The notes: generated from the letters alone by a model not told the origin. DNA of 64,000 nucleotides from Leptotrichia sp. oral taxon 215 str. W9775 (GCF_000469505.1 NZ_KI272826.1:79031-143030), one strand, 5' to 3'; shown: positions 1 to 10,150, counted from the first letter of the stretch. Program-made: numbers and translations.

Positions 1-597
1 AATTCCCTTTGACAATATTGAATACTGTTCGTATTCTGTTTTATAAAGTGAAATCCCAATTCTGTCATTCATCATATCAATTTCCATTCCGCTTTTATCT
101 TCAGAATTCTTTTTCAGTATTAAAAATATTGAAGGCATCTGAACAAGATTATCCTTTTCCTTTTCAATTTCAATGTTGAAAGGCTTAGCAATTGCAAGGA
201 TATTGGCTTTTTCAATATTAAAAGAAACATCCTTATAATCATCATTGAAGTTTTTATTTGTATAGTTGTCAATCTGCGTTTTTGCTATAATGAAAAAACA
301 GATGTTTATTTTATTGTTAAGCAGGGATTCGTGTATGGAAATATTTTCAAATCCAAGTTTTGATTTTATTATAGTTCTGTAAGAAGTAGAAGGACATTCT
401 ATGTGGAATACAAATTCCGCATACTCCTCTTCTATAAGTTTTAATAACTTTTCATCATCTGTATTTGCAGTCAGATGGAAAATTATTTCGTCACCCTTTC
501 TTCCAACTTTCAGGTTTGATGTGAAGGAAGAATTTACATAGTCATCTGAAAAATAAGTAAGTACAGGGTAAGGATAAAGTCTATACTCTATATTCAT
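1..597 (-). CDS. Unknown protein, 3' end outside window; second gene of the GHKL-ATPase operon
   Basis: The minus strand is open from an ATG at 597-595 to the left edge, giving at least 199 residues with no stop. The product begins MNIEYRLYPYPVLTYF and contains a mix of charged and beta-prone segments, with no signal peptide, membrane helix or catalytic motif that I recognise. Its start lies inside the last codons of the upstream ATPase gene (17-nt overlap, different frame), so the two are probably translationally coupled and functionally linked. I do not recognise the family. By position it could be the second component of a defence or DNA-processing operon; that is inference from the neighbour only. 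Confidence 0.75.
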   Translation of the reverse strand, partial: MNIEYRLYPYPVLTYFSDDYVNSSFTSNLKVGRKGDEIIFHLTANTDDEKLLKLIEEEYAEFVFHIECPSTSYRTIIKSKLGFENISIHESLLNNKINICFFIIAKTQIDNYTNKNFNDDYKDVSFNIEKANILAIAKPFNIEIEKEKDNLVQMPSIFLILKKNSEDKSGMEIDMMNDRIGISLYKTEYEQYSILSKGI

Positions 598-2587
598 ATA
601 ATTCCACCTCCATCGAACATTCATCGGAATAATTTAAAATAAAGGTCATAACAAATTTTTCATCTTTTTTCAAATTTTCAATGTATATTTTATCCTGGTT
701 CAGAAGAAGGGAATTGTCAATGCTGTCATCCTTGTATGCATTTCTTATTTTTGACTTAAGGTTATTCTGTTCTCCTGAAAGGCTTATACGTACACAGGCT
801 TTTTCAATATCCCTCTGAGGAGATATTACAAGTCTGTATTTTTTCATTTTCTTATTTAGTAATATTAAACGCAGACCTACATCTTCAACACGATTTATTT
901 CCTGTATTTCAGTAACATTATTATCAGAATTTAATATGGAAAATTCATTTTTCAGATATTTTTCCTCTTCAGTTATATTTGCCACATTTCCAAATACTGA
1001 ATCAGCAACTTCCATAACTTCGTCATTAAAGTCATCTGTAATGTTCATTCTAGGATTGTTGAAATCATCACTGGTTTTAGGTATAGTTTTTATATTTCTC
1101 TTTTTAGGATTTTCAGTAATCTGCTCAGCAGAAACTTTTCTTGTTTCATCACTTATCTTATCAATTTTGCTATTTTCAACACTTGCATCAAGAAGCAGAA
1201 GATTATCAGGCAGGAATTTTCCTATTCCTTCAACTTCCATATGTTCATCAACATTGCTTCTGCCAAGTTCTATAATCTTGTTTATAATCAGCTGTTTCAG
1301 TTCCCTTAAAACATTTTTTGCATTTTTGTCGGGATGTCTGTCAGGTTCCCAGCTGTCATGCTGAGGAGCTTCCATCTGTTTGAAATAACTGTTAAGATTA
1401 TCTCCGCTTAAAATAAAGATGGCAGAGAATCTTATATTTGATGGCAATCTGTCCAAATCAAATATTTTCATTCCATTTGCCCGTGAAATGAGAACTTTTC
1501 TGTTTAAGTTGTCGTATAAAATTTTCAGTTCAAAAGGTCCTAAATCCCTGAAAGTATCCCCAAGGAAGAAACTGTTAGGATGTTCTCCGGGGTTGTCAGT
1601 AGATGTAAGTACCTGATAGTAACTCCATATAGACTGATATTTTTTGTCTTCGTTTATTTTGAAACTTTCAATTATATTTTTCAGAGTATTTTCTGAAATT
1701 GTTATATCTCCAATTTTAACAACAAGGTTTTTATTGTATATCGCCACAAGGAAGTTATCCAGTATAGCTATTACAAGTTCTTCCTGCCAGTTGTCAGCAT
1801 TCAGGAAACCTGCTATGTAAAGGTCGGTTCCGGTAGTACCGTTTCTCTTGAAGGAAGAATCAAGATTAAGTTCTTCAAATAATGGAGTATTCTTTTCTGT
1901 TTCTCCGTAGTATCCTATTCCCTGTGTAAATTTTTCAGTATTTCCTACCTTCCATTTTGGAGGACCTGACATTGAAATCTGATATCCCATTCCCTGTGTA
2001 TTTTTATTATCTTCTATCGGGAAGGAAATAAGTCTCGAAACACCTTGAGAAGCAAGAATTCCGTCTGTATCAAAACTTGTATAGAAGACAGTTCTTATAT
2101 CAGAGCATGCAAAAGGGGCGGATTTACCGATACCGTAACTTCCACCTGTTGCACCTTGCTTATCAGAAATACCTGAAGATTTTATCAGGCTATGCCATGG
2201 ATTTACTTTGTATGGTTCCTTTGAACCTGTCAGTCCTGTAGTGTTAAAATCACTAATTCTTAAAATATCTATACTTTTTTCATTCATTTTGCCACAGGCT
2301 TTTTCAAAGAAAATCTTTGATTTCTGATCTGTTTCAAAATGAAGACATGTGTTTAGGGCTTCATCTAATTTTGCATAACCCGGCAGATTTTTTGTTTTTA
2401 TCTGGAATTTCGAAAATTCCACAGTTACCGGTACTGAAGCGTCAAGACGTGCGTCCAGTGAGTTCTGGCATACCTCCTTTGCCAGAGAAGAAAACAGAGT
2501 CCCTCTGTAAGTTTCAATTCCTGCTTCGCTTATTCCGTGCCTTTGGGCATAGTTGCTTTCAGGAAAATTCCAATTTATATTACTCAT
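581..2587 (-). CDS. GHKL (HATPase/MutL-like) ATPase, probable component of a defence operon
   Basis: This 668-residue soluble protein carries the Bergerat ATP-binding fold of the GHKL superfamily near its N-terminus. An N-box is visible at residues 38-46 (E38, N42, D45), a metal/adenine motif at about 110-119 (RISDFNTTGL), and a glycine-rich ATP lid at about 145-159 (GGSYGIGKSAPF). The rest resembles no kinase core: there is no dimerisation/phosphoacceptor helix and no receiver. Residues beyond about 480 are acidic and low in complexity, then a small beta-rich domain ends the protein. Orphan GHKL proteins of this size occur in anti-phage loci, for example the MutL-Z1-DUF-AIPR (Mza) type described by Gao et al. 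2020; membership here is inference, because the diagnostic Z1 and AIPR genes would lie outside the window. It is the first gene of a minus-strand operon divergent from tex. A TATAAT lies at 2655-2650 on the minus strand. The Shine-Dalgarno is far from the ATG, with a hairpin between them. Confidence 0.7.
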   Translation of the reverse strand: MSNINWNFPESNYAQRHGISEAGIETYRGTLFSSLAKEVCQNSLDARLDASVPVTVEFSKFQIKTKNLPGYAKLDEALNTCLHFETDQKSKIFFEKACGKMNEKSIDILRISDFNTTGLTGSKEPYKVNPWHSLIKSSGISDKQGATGGSYGIGKSAPFACSDIRTVFYTSFDTDGILASQGVSRLISFPIEDNKNTQGMGYQISMSGPPKWKVGNTEKFTQGIGYYGETEKNTPLFEELNLDSSFKRNGTTGTDLYIAGFLNADNWQEELVIAILDNFLVAIYNKNLVVKIGDITISENTLKNIIESFKINEDKKYQSIWSYYQVLTSTDNPGEHPNSFFLGDTFRDLGPFELKILYDNLNRKVLISRANGMKIFDLDRLPSNIRFSAIFILSGDNLNSYFKQMEAPQHDSWEPDRHPDKNAKNVLRELKQLIINKIIELGRSNVDEHMEVEGIGKFLPDNLLLLDASVENSKIDKISDETRKVSAEQITENPKKRNIKTIPKTSDDFNNPRMNITDDFNDEVMEVADSVFGNVANITEEEKYLKNEFSILNSDNNVTEIQEINRVEDVGLRLILLNKKMKKYRLVISPQRDIEKACVRISLSGEQNNLKSKIRNAYKDDSIDNSLLLNQDKIYIENLKKDEKFVMTFILNYSDECSMEVELYEYRV

Positions 2588-2596
2588 ATATTATAA

Positions 2597-2634
2597 AAAC
2601 TGAAATTTCTATAACTTTCAGTTTACACCCTCCT
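2597..2634 (-). promoter_or_regulatory. Hairpin between a distant Shine-Dalgarno and the GHKL-ATPase start
   Basis: On the minus strand an AGGAGGG-like site lies at about 2634-2628, more than 40 nt before the ATG at 2587. Between them is a perfect 9-bp inverted repeat, AAACTGAAA at 2597-2605 and TTTCAGTTT at 2616-2624, with a 10-nt loop. If the hairpin forms, the effective spacing falls to about 12 nt, so the structure could present or hide the site. The base pairing is seen directly; the regulatory role is inference. Confidence 0.45.
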
Positions 2635-2717
2635 TTAAAATTATATATTATTATACTTTAAATTTATCATAAATAATTTACAATAGTCAATAGTTTTTAA
2701 AAAAATATTTGAAAAAC

Positions 2718-2746
2718 TAGTCATTTTATTCAAATTATGTTAAAAT
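2718..2746 (+). promoter_or_regulatory. Possible promoter of tex
   Basis: TAGTCA at 2718-2723 and TAAAAT at 2741-2746 are separated by 17 bp and lie about 70 nt upstream of the tex start. The -35 matches consensus at four of six positions. The region between the divergent genes is otherwise AT-rich and featureless. Confidence 0.35.
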
Positions 2747-2815
2747 ACTAAATAGATTATAAAATAAAAAACATAAAACAGACAGAAATTTTAAAGAATA
2801 GTTGGAGGAAAAATC

Positions 2816-4981
2816 TTGGAAATCTTAAGTAGTGTGGCAAAGGAATTAAACCTAAAATTGTCACAGGTTGAAAACACCGTAAACCTTTTTGATGAAGGTG
2901 CGACTGTTCCCTTTATAGCACGTTACAGAAAAGAAGTTACTGGTAATCTGGATGAAGAGCAGATAAGGGAAGTAATTGAAAAAGTTACATACTACAGAAA
3001 TCTTGAAAAAAGAAAAGAAGAAGTTATAAGGCTTATAGAAGAGCAGGGAAAACTTACTGAAGAACTGAAAGCAAGCATAACAAACGCTTTAAAACTGCAG
3101 GAAGTGGAAGATCTGTATCTGCCTTATAAGAAAAAGAAAAAGACAAAAGCCGATATTGCAAAGGATCAGGGACTGGAACCGTTATCAATATTCGCTTTAT
3201 TGCCGAAAACAACTATGGATTCCTTAAAAACTGAAGCAGAAAAATATATTACAGAAGAAGTTCCTACAGTGGAAGCTGCAATTGAAGGGGTACATCTGAT
3301 TATTGCACAGAATTTATCTGAAGACATAAAAATAAGGGAATTTTTAAGGGAAAGAATTGCAAAATATGGAATACTTACTTCAAAAGTAATTGAAAAGAAT
3401 AAAGGCGAAGATGAAAAAGGCGTGTATCAGGATTATTATGAATATTCAGAAGCTATTGAAAAGGCGGCTTCAAATAGAATTCTAGCATTAAACAGAGGAG
3501 AAAAGGAAAAAATTCTGAAGGTTGACATAGATATAGATGAAAAAACTGAAGAATTTATAATGAACTTCATACTGAAAACTTTTGGAAATAAAAATCTGAC
3601 TGAATTTTACAGGGAAATTATAAGGGATTCCCTTGACAGACTTGCATATCCGTCAATAAAAAATGAAGTGAGAAATATATATACTGAAAAAGCCGAAGAG
3701 GAAGCAATAAATATATTTTCAGAAAATCTGGAAAAACTGCTGCTTCAGCCGCCATTATCTAAAAAAACACTTATGGGTCTTGATCCGGGATACAGGACAG
3801 GATGTAAAATGGTTGTTATAAATAAGGACGGATTCTATGAAACAAACGATGTTCTTTATCTTGTTGAGGAAATGCACAATCCAAGACAGCTTGCAGAGGC
3901 TAAAAAGAAAATATTAAACTACATTGATAAATATGGTGTGGATATAATAGCAATAGGAAATGGTACAGCATCGAGGGAAACAGAAAGCTTTGTAGCTAAA
4001 ATAATAAAGGAAGCCAACAGACAGGTGTCATATCTGATAGTAAGTGAAGCAGGAGCATCAGTGTATTCGGCTTCAAAACTTGCGATAGAGGAGTTTCCTG
4101 ATCTGGATGTTACTGCAAGGGGAGCAATATCAATTGCCAGAAGAATACAGGATCCTATGGCTGAGCTTGTAAAGATAGATCCGAAGTCAATAGGAGTTGG
4201 AATGTACCAGCATGATGTAAATCAGAAAAAATTAAACGAAACATTGGAACAGACGATAGAACACGTGGTAAATAATGTTGGAGTAAATATTAATACTGCG
4301 TCATGGGCACTTCTTAGCTTTGTATCAGGAATTAAGAAAAATGTGGCTAAAAATCTTGTGGATTACAGACATGAAAATGGGGACTTTAAAGATAGAAAAC
4401 AGCTTAAGAAGGTAAAAGGTCTTGGAGACAAGGCGTTTGAGCAGATGGCAGGGTTCGTAGTGGTGCCTGATAGTGAAAATCCTCTTGACAATACAATAAT
4501 TCACCCTGAATCCTATCATATTGCAGAAACAATACTGAAGGAAGCAGGATGTAAAGTTTCTGACCTGAAGGAAAATCTGGATGAAGTAAGACAGAAGCTG
4601 AAAACAGTTAATCTGGATAAAATTATAAAGGAAAATGACTTTGGGCCTCAGACTGCAAAAGATGTATATGAAGCGCTTTTGAAGGATAGAAGGGATCCAA
4701 GGGATGAATTTGAAAAGCCTTTATTAAGATCTGATATACTGAACATGGATGACCTTAAGGAAGGAATGGTTCTTGAAGGAACTGTTAGAAACGTCGCAAA
4801 ATTTGGGGTTTTTGTAGATATAGGATTAAAAAATGATGCATTGATTCACATATCCCAAATATCGGATAAATTTGTATCAGATCCTACAAAAGTACTGTCA
4901 GTAGGACAAATAATAAAAGTTAAAATCCTATCACTTGACAAGGAAAGAGGAAGAGTGGGGCTTACAAGAAAAGGTATCTAA
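2816..4981 (+). CDS. tex: Tex-family RNA-binding transcription accessory protein
   Basis: Tex is a cytoplasmic nucleic-acid-binding protein, thought to act on transcription and RNA turnover. The 721-residue product has the full family architecture: an N-terminal helical region (ARYRKEVTG near residue 37), a YqgF/RNase H-like core around the LMGLDPGYRTG segment (about 320), a helix-hairpin-helix region (LVDYRHENGDF...VKGLGDKAF, about 515-545) and a C-terminal S1 domain (about 645-718). The start is TTG, chosen because GGAGG lies 9 nt upstream and because the reading begins MEILSSVAKEL as in relatives. It is divergent from the GHKL operon and is followed after 46 nt by the lactate permease. Confidence 0.95.
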   Translation: MEILSSVAKELNLKLSQVENTVNLFDEGATVPFIARYRKEVTGNLDEEQIREVIEKVTYYRNLEKRKEEVIRLIEEQGKLTEELKASITNALKLQEVEDLYLPYKKKKKTKADIAKDQGLEPLSIFALLPKTTMDSLKTEAEKYITEEVPTVEAAIEGVHLIIAQNLSEDIKIREFLRERIAKYGILTSKVIEKNKGEDEKGVYQDYYEYSEAIEKAASNRILALNRGEKEKILKVDIDIDEKTEEFIMNFILKTFGNKNLTEFYREIIRDSLDRLAYPSIKNEVRNIYTEKAEEEAINIFSENLEKLLLQPPLSKKTLMGLDPGYRTGCKMVVINKDGFYETNDVLYLVEEMHNPRQLAEAKKKILNYIDKYGVDIIAIGNGTASRETESFVAKIIKEANRQVSYLIVSEAGASVYSASKLAIEEFPDLDVTARGAISIARRIQDPMAELVKIDPKSIGVGMYQHDVNQKKLNETLEQTIEHVVNNVGVNINTASWALLSFVSGIKKNVAKNLVDYRHENGDFKDRKQLKKVKGLGDKAFEQMAGFVVVPDSENPLDNTIIHPESYHIAETILKEAGCKVSDLKENLDEVRQKLKTVNLDKIIKENDFGPQTAKDVYEALLKDRRDPRDEFEKPLLRSDILNMDDLKEGMVLEGTVRNVAKFGVFVDIGLKNDALIHISQISDKFVSDPTKVLSVGQIIKVKILSLDKERGRVGLTRKGI

Positions 4982-5027
4982 TATTTTAAGTAATTAAATT
5001 ATGAATAGAGAAAGAAGGTAAAGAGAG

Positions 5028-6602
5028 ATGAGTTTATTTTTAATTGGGCTTGTGCCTATAATTTTGTTTTTGGTTTTATTGGCAGGATTAAAAAAATCTG
5101 CAATGTTCAGTGCGTATACTAGTTTATTGACTGCGATTGTTTTAACATTTGTTGTTCCAGCATGGAGAATGCCGGTACAGGGGATACTTGCTTCCATACT
5201 GGAAGGATTTGCGGTAGCGTGGATGCCAATAGGATTTGTAGTTATTGCGGCGTTGTTTGCATATGATCTGTCAGTAAAAACAGGAAAAATCGAAACAGTA
5301 AAAAAGATGCTGGGAAATATTACAACAGATAAAAGAGCGCAGGCGTTAGTACTGGCATGGGGATTTGGAGGATTCATAGAAGGTATAGCAGGATATGGAA
5401 CAGCAGTTGCAATTCCTGCGGCAATAATGGTGTCACTAGGATTTAATCCATTGAATGCGGCGTTGATATGCCTTATAGCAAACTCTACACCAACAGCATT
5501 TGGTACAGTAGGACTGCCTGTTACAACAATGGTTTCAAAACTGGGACTTGACAAGGCAGGGAACTTTACACCTCTGTTTACATCATTGTTATTACTTATA
5601 TTGACATGCCTGATTCCATTTATTATTGTTCAAATGGCAAATAAGGAAATAGAAGGTGGAAAAAATCCTGCATTTGGAAAAGGAATAATTCCGGTAATTA
5701 TAGCTTCAATTTTGGGATATCTTATACAGCCTGCAATAGCATTTACAATGGGAGCAGAGCTGACAACAATATTATCAAGCTTACTTGCAATGATATTAAT
5801 GATAGTGTCTATAAAAATGTTTGTTAAAAATGATGAGGGATTTGAAAAGGCTCATGTTACAGGACAGGAAGCTATTCTTGCGTGGCTGCCTTATATTCTG
5901 ATGATAGTACTTATAGTGGGAACAAGTCCGGTTGTGGAACATATCCATACAATGCTGGAACCTACTACTACTAAATTTAACTTTGCTTTAGGAAATCAGA
6001 AAGCATGGTTTAATGACGGAGGAGATCCAAGTGTAACATTTAAATGGTTATTAGCTCCTGCGGCACCATTATTTTTAGCAACAGTAATTGCAGGATTTAT
6101 ACAAAGAGCTAAAATAAAGGACATGGGGGAAGTGCTGTGGCATACAACAGTTCACAAAATTCCTTCATTAACAGTAATTATGGGAATAGTTGCATTATCA
6201 GTAGTTATGAAACACAGTGGAATGATACAAAGTATAGCTGACGGATTTGTAAGCCTTACAGGAAAAGGATTCCCGCTGATTTCACCATTCCTTGGAACAA
6301 TAGGAACATTTGTTACGGGAAGTGACCTTTCATCAAACTTGCTGTTTGGAGATCTGCAGCATAGTGTTGCTGAAGGACTGAAACCAGGAAGTGACATGTT
6401 GAAATCATTGTTTATAGCTGCAAATACTGCAGGAGCAACAGGAGGAAAAATGATATCACCTCAAAATATTGCAATAGCGGCTTCTACTGTTGGACTTGTA
6501 GGACAGGAAGGGGATATGCTGAAATTTACTATTAAATACTCAATAGTTTATGCAATAATTTTAGGTATACTTGTATTCATCGGAAGCGGAATGATAGCTT
6601 AA
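5028..6602 (+). CDS. lldP: L-lactate permease (LctP/LldP family)
   Basis: This 524-residue inner-membrane protein belongs to the lactate permease family, proton-coupled carriers for lactate and glycolate. It is almost wholly hydrophobic, with about 12 or more predicted membrane segments, and shows family-typical stretches: [22 protein letters not shown] near residue 65, [20 protein letters not shown] near 105-125, and [15 protein letters not shown] near 430. Length matches the family (about 530-550). The start follows GGTAAAGAGAG. It probably moves lactate, the main fermentation end product of Leptotrichia-like organisms, although the direction cannot be read from sequence. A perfect hairpin separates it from ileS. 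Confidence 0.9.
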   Translation: MSLFLIGLVPIILFLVLLAGLKKSAMFSAYTSLLTAIVLTFVVPAWRMPVQGILASILEGFAVAWMPIGFVVIAALFAYDLSVKTGKIETVKKMLGNITTDKRAQALVLAWGFGGFIEGIAGYGTAVAIPAAIMVSLGFNPLNAALICLIANSTPTAFGTVGLPVTTMVSKLGLDKAGNFTPLFTSLLLLILTCLIPFIIVQMANKEIEGGKNPAFGKGIIPVIIASILGYLIQPAIAFTMGAELTTILSSLLAMILMIVSIKMFVKNDEGFEKAHVTGQEAILAWLPYILMIVLIVGTSPVVEHIHTMLEPTTTKFNFALGNQKAWFNDGGDPSVTFKWLLAPAAPLFLATVIAGFIQRAKIKDMGEVLWHTTVHKIPSLTVIMGIVALSVVMKHSGMIQSIADGFVSLTGKGFPLISPFLGTIGTFVTGSDLSSNLLFGDLQHSVAEGLKPGSDMLKSLFIAANTAGATGGKMISPQNIAIAASTVGLVGQEGDMLKFTIKYSIVYAIILGILVFIGSGMIA

Positions 6603-6625
6603 TTATAAAAAAATGGTAAAATGGA

Positions 6626-6653
6626 ATATGAGGGCGGCGATGAGCCCTCATAT
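6626..6653 (+). other. Perfect 10-bp hairpin in the lldP-ileS gap
   Basis: ATATGAGGGC (6626-6635) and GCCCTCATAT (6644-6653) form an uninterrupted 10-bp stem with an 8-nt loop, ending 25 nt before the ileS start. There is no U-tract after it, so a simple intrinsic terminator is unlikely. An mRNA processing or stability element, or a protein-binding site, is possible. The gap is too short for a T-box leader. Confidence 0.55.
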
Positions 6654-6678
6654 AAACAACAAAAAAATTGGAGGAGAA

Positions 6679-9474
6679 ATGTCAGAAGAACAGAATGTTG
6701 AAAAGGTAGATTATGCGGGAACGTTAAATTTACCGAAAACAAGCTTTAAAATGAAAGCAAATCTGGCTCAGAAGGAGCCAATCACTCTAAGGGACTGGAA
6801 TAAGGCAAATATTTATGAAAAATCCCTGAAGGAAGACAAAGGATATTTCATATTGCATGATGGACCGCCATATGCAAATGGTAATATTCATATAGGACAT
6901 GCCTTGAATAAAGTTCTGAAGGATATAATTTTAAAATATAAAAGATTGAGAGGCTATAATGCTCCGTATATTCCTGGATGGGATACACATGGACTGCCGA
7001 TAGAATGGAAAATCATGGAGGAACTTGGAGAAAAGGCTAAAAGCATGACTCCACTTCAAATAAGACAGGAATGTAAGAAATATGCACTTAAATGGGTAGA
7101 AAAACAGAAAGCAGAATTTATAAGACTGGGAGTTCTAGGAAACTGGGATGATCCTTATGTTACATTAAGACCTGAATATGAAGCGGAACAGCTGAAAGTA
7201 TTCAAGGAAATATATGAAAATGGATATGTATATAAAGGGTTAAAACCTGTATACTGGTCACCAACTACAGAAACTGCACTTGCTGAAGCGGAAATTGAAT
7301 ATAAGGATGTTGAATCACATTCAATTTATGTAAAATTTGAAGCAGAGCAGGATTTACTTGATAAACTTGGAGTAGATGAAGCAAGTATCCTAATATGGAC
7401 AACTACTCCATGGACATTGCCGGCAAACTTGGGAGTGTTCCTGCATCCTGAATTTGATTATGGACTTTATAAAACAGAAAAAGGAAACCTGATTTTAGCA
7501 AAAAGTCTTGCTGAAACAGTGTTTGCAACACTCGGATTATCTTATGAGCTATTGAAGGAATTTAAAGGAACAGAATTGGAAAAAACACATTACAGACATC
7601 CATTCTTAGATAGAAATGGATTAGTAATGCTTGGAGACTATGTAACTGCAGATGCAGGAACAGGAGCAGTCCATTCTGCACCTGGGCATGGGGTGGATGA
7701 CTACAACTATGCATTAAAATATAATATAGGAATATTGTCTCCTGTTGATGACAGAGGTCACATGACAAAAGAAGCAGGTAAATACGAAGGTATGTTCTAT
7801 GCAAAGGCAAGCAATGTAATAGTGGAAGACCTTACTGAAAGTGGCCATCTGCTTCACCACAGTAAATTTACCCATTCATATCCCCACGACTGGAGAAGTA
7901 AAAAGCCTGTAATTTTCAGGGCAACTGAACAGTGGTTTATAAGTGTTGATGAAAGCGATATCAGACAGAATGCGCTGGATGCACTGAAGGATGTTGAATT
8001 TGTTCCTGAATGGGGGAAAAATAGAATTAATGCAATGCTTGAAACAAGACCGGACTGGACTATTTCAAGACAGAGAGTATGGGGAGTACCGATACCTATA
8101 TTCTATAACAGGGAAACAAATGAAGTTATATATGAGCCTGAAATAATGGATAAAGTTATTGAGTTAGTAAAAAAAGAAGGAACTGACATATGGTGGAAAT
8201 ATGAAGCTGAAGAAATCATAGGGGAAGAACTGCTTGAAAAATATAACCTGAAAGATACTCCATTAAGAAAAGAAAGAAGTATAATGGACGTATGGTTTGA
8301 TTCAGGAGTTTCACACAGAGGAGTTCTTGTGCCAAGGGAATTGCCAAGACCTGCAGACCTTTACCTTGAAGGAAGTGACCAGCATAGAGGATGGTTCCAG
8401 TCATCACTGCTGACTTCGATAGCAAGTACAAAGGATGCACCATATAGAAGAATACTTACTCACGGATTTGTAATGGATGGACAAGGTAGAAAAATGTCAA
8501 AATCATTGGGAAATACTATACTTCCTAAAGATATTACTGAAAAATATGGAGCTGATATTCTGAGACTTTGGGTATCTTCAGTAGATTACAGGGAAGATGT
8601 AAGAATTTCTGAAAATATACTTCAGCAAATGTCTGATGCATATAGAAGAATAAGAAATACTGCAAGATTCCTTATGGGAAATTTAAGCGATTTCAATTAT
8701 TCAGAAGACAAGGTTGAATATAATGAAATGTTTGAAATTGATAAATGGGCTATGCATAAGCTTGAAGAATTAAAGGAAAAGACTACAAAATATTATGATA
8801 AATATGAATTTTACAGTTTATTCCAGGAAATAACATATTTCTGTTCAATTGAAATGTCTTCTTTCTATCTGGATATAGTAAAAGACAGACTTTACTGTGA
8901 AAATAAGAAATCTCTTGAAAGAAGAAGTGCACAAACTGTACTGACAGAAGTGTTAAGAGTTCTTGTAAGGGTAATTTCTCCTGTGCTGTCATTTACGGCA
9001 GAAGAAATCTGGGAAAGAATACCTGAAAGTATAAAAGAGGAAGAAAGTGTTCATTTAACTTCATGGATTGAAGCAAATCCTGAATATAAAAATGAAGGAC
9101 TTGCTAAAAAATGGGAAAAGATATATCATTTAAGAAAAGAAGTTAATAAAAAGCTTGAAGCTGAAAGACAGGCCGGAATGATAGGGCACTCACTTGATGC
9201 AATAGTTCTTCTTAATATATCAAATGATGAATATGCATTCCTGAAGGAATATACAGAAGCTGAAGTTTCTGACCTGTTTATTGTTTCACAAGTTAAGTTT
9301 GTAAATGACAGATTAAATGAAAGTGAAATAGATGGAATTACCATCGCTGTAGAAAAAGCATCTGGAGAAAAATGTGAAAGATGTTGGAAATATGATGAGG
9401 AAGTTGGTCATGACCACGAACATACAGATGTATGTCCGAGATGTGCCAAAGTTCTTAATTCTTTGGAAAAATAG
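6679..9474 (+). CDS. ileS: Isoleucine--tRNA ligase
   Basis: Cytoplasmic class I synthetase that charges tRNA-Ile. The 931-residue product has the HIGH signature at residues 71-74, the KMSKS signature at about 605-609, the CP1 editing domain between them ([12 protein letters not shown] near 240), and a C-terminal zinc ribbon with two Cys pairs (CERCW and CPRC) typical of the bacterial form. The start at 6679 is chosen over an in-frame ATG at 6613 because GGAGG lies just upstream of 6679 and the earlier ATG would put the intergenic hairpin inside the coding region. lspA follows, as ileS-lspA do in many bacteria. Confidence 0.96.
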   Translation: MSEEQNVEKVDYAGTLNLPKTSFKMKANLAQKEPITLRDWNKANIYEKSLKEDKGYFILHDGPPYANGNIHIGHALNKVLKDIILKYKRLRGYNAPYIPGWDTHGLPIEWKIMEELGEKAKSMTPLQIRQECKKYALKWVEKQKAEFIRLGVLGNWDDPYVTLRPEYEAEQLKVFKEIYENGYVYKGLKPVYWSPTTETALAEAEIEYKDVESHSIYVKFEAEQDLLDKLGVDEASILIWTTTPWTLPANLGVFLHPEFDYGLYKTEKGNLILAKSLAETVFATLGLSYELLKEFKGTELEKTHYRHPFLDRNGLVMLGDYVTADAGTGAVHSAPGHGVDDYNYALKYNIGILSPVDDRGHMTKEAGKYEGMFYAKASNVIVEDLTESGHLLHHSKFTHSYPHDWRSKKPVIFRATEQWFISVDESDIRQNALDALKDVEFVPEWGKNRINAMLETRPDWTISRQRVWGVPIPIFYNRETNEVIYEPEIMDKVIELVKKEGTDIWWKYEAEEIIGEELLEKYNLKDTPLRKERSIMDVWFDSGVSHRGVLVPRELPRPADLYLEGSDQHRGWFQSSLLTSIASTKDAPYRRILTHGFVMDGQGRKMSKSLGNTILPKDITEKYGADILRLWVSSVDYREDVRISENILQQMSDAYRRIRNTARFLMGNLSDFNYSEDKVEYNEMFEIDKWAMHKLEELKEKTTKYYDKYEFYSLFQEITYFCSIEMSSFYLDIVKDRLYCENKKSLERRSAQTVLTEVLRVLVRVISPVLSFTAEEIWERIPESIKEEESVHLTSWIEANPEYKNEGLAKKWEKIYHLRKEVNKKLEAERQAGMIGHSLDAIVLLNISNDEYAFLKEYTEAEVSDLFIVSQVKFVNDRLNESEIDGITIAVEKASGEKCERCWKYDEEVGHDHEHTDVCPRCAKVLNSLEK

Positions 9475-9484
9475 CAATTAAAAA

Positions 9485-9550
9485 GAGGGTGTCTCAAAAT
9501 TTGAAAAAAATAGGTTTACATTATTTTTTAAGTTTTTTTGAGACAGCCTC
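9485..9550. repeat. Inverted repeat between ileS and lspA
   Basis: GAGGGTGTCTCAAAA (9485-9499) and TTTTGAGACAGCCTC (9536-9550) are inverted copies with a single mismatch and a 36-nt AT-rich spacer. A degenerate relative of the left arm follows lspA at 10070-10082. The arms resemble ends of small non-autonomous elements or a long terminator stem; no T-run follows the right arm, which favours a small repeat element. No coding sequence lies inside. Confidence 0.55.
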
Positions 9551-9594
9551 AGCAAATAAATTTATTTTTTCAAAATAGGAAAAAGGAAGGAAAT

Positions 9595-10062
9595 ATGCTT
9601 TATATAATAATTATTACAGTCCTTACGCTGATTGATCAATTCACAAAATCTGAGATGCTGTCTGTGGCAGATGGAAGTATTGGGTATTCGATACCAGTTA
9701 TACCAGGATTTTTTCACTTTACCTATGTGGAAAACCATGGAGGAATTTTTGGACTGTTTCAGGGGAAAATTGGGGTATTTACAGTTGTCAGCTTACTTTT
9801 ATTAGGGTATATAGTATTTACAGAGTATAAAAACTTTAAAAACTATACAAAATGGACAAAAATAGGAGTTTCCATAATAGCCGCAGGAGCCATAGGAAAT
9901 ATGATTGACAGAATATTCAGAGGGTTTGTCGTGGATATGATAGACTTTAACGGATTATGGCATTTTGTATTTAATGTTGCAGATATGTATGTGCATATAG
10001 GTATTTATATTATTGTAATAGACTATCTTGTAAGAAAACATATGGAAAAGAATAGAAAATAG
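9595..10062 (+). CDS. lspA: Lipoprotein signal peptidase (signal peptidase II)
   Basis: Inner-membrane aspartyl protease that removes signal peptides from prolipoproteins after lipidation. The 155-residue product has four predicted membrane helices and the conserved family blocks: the NHGGIFG segment, GNMIDR with VVDMIDF (first catalytic Asp) and FNVADMYVHIG (second catalytic Asp). The start at 9595 is preceded by GGAAGGAA; an upstream in-frame ATG at 9538 would fall within the inverted repeat and add a non-hydrophobic head. Substrates in this window include the probable lipoprotein at 27576. Confidence 0.94.
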   Translation: MLYIIIITVLTLIDQFTKSEMLSVADGSIGYSIPVIPGFFHFTYVENHGGIFGLFQGKIGVFTVVSLLLLGYIVFTEYKNFKNYTKWTKIGVSIIAAGAIGNMIDRIFRGFVVDMIDFNGLWHFVFNVADMYVHIGIYIIVIDYLVRKHMEKNRK

Positions 10063-10069
10063 TCCATGT

Positions 10070-10150
10070 GGATGTCTCAAAATAGGAAAAATATAATAAA
10101 TAAAACTATATTTTTCATTTACTAAAATTTTACTCATATAAAAGAGCCTC
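10070..10150. repeat. Degenerate copy of the lspA-flanking repeat
   Basis: GGATGTCTCAAAA (10070-10082) matches the left arm of the 9485 repeat apart from its first bases, and GAGCCTC (10144-10150) recalls the end of the right arm. The space between is AT-rich and non-coding. It appears to be a decayed second copy, so lspA is bracketed by related repeats. Confidence 0.35.

Noticed and set aside
936..1364. Long open frame on the plus strand inside the GHKL gene
   Set aside because: It is antisense to a gene with clear catalytic motifs, has a low-complexity Ser/Leu composition and no ribosome binding site.
6603..6679. T-box leader for ileS
   Set aside because: The gap is only 76 nt and shows no specifier loop or T-box sequence; only a simple hairpin is present.
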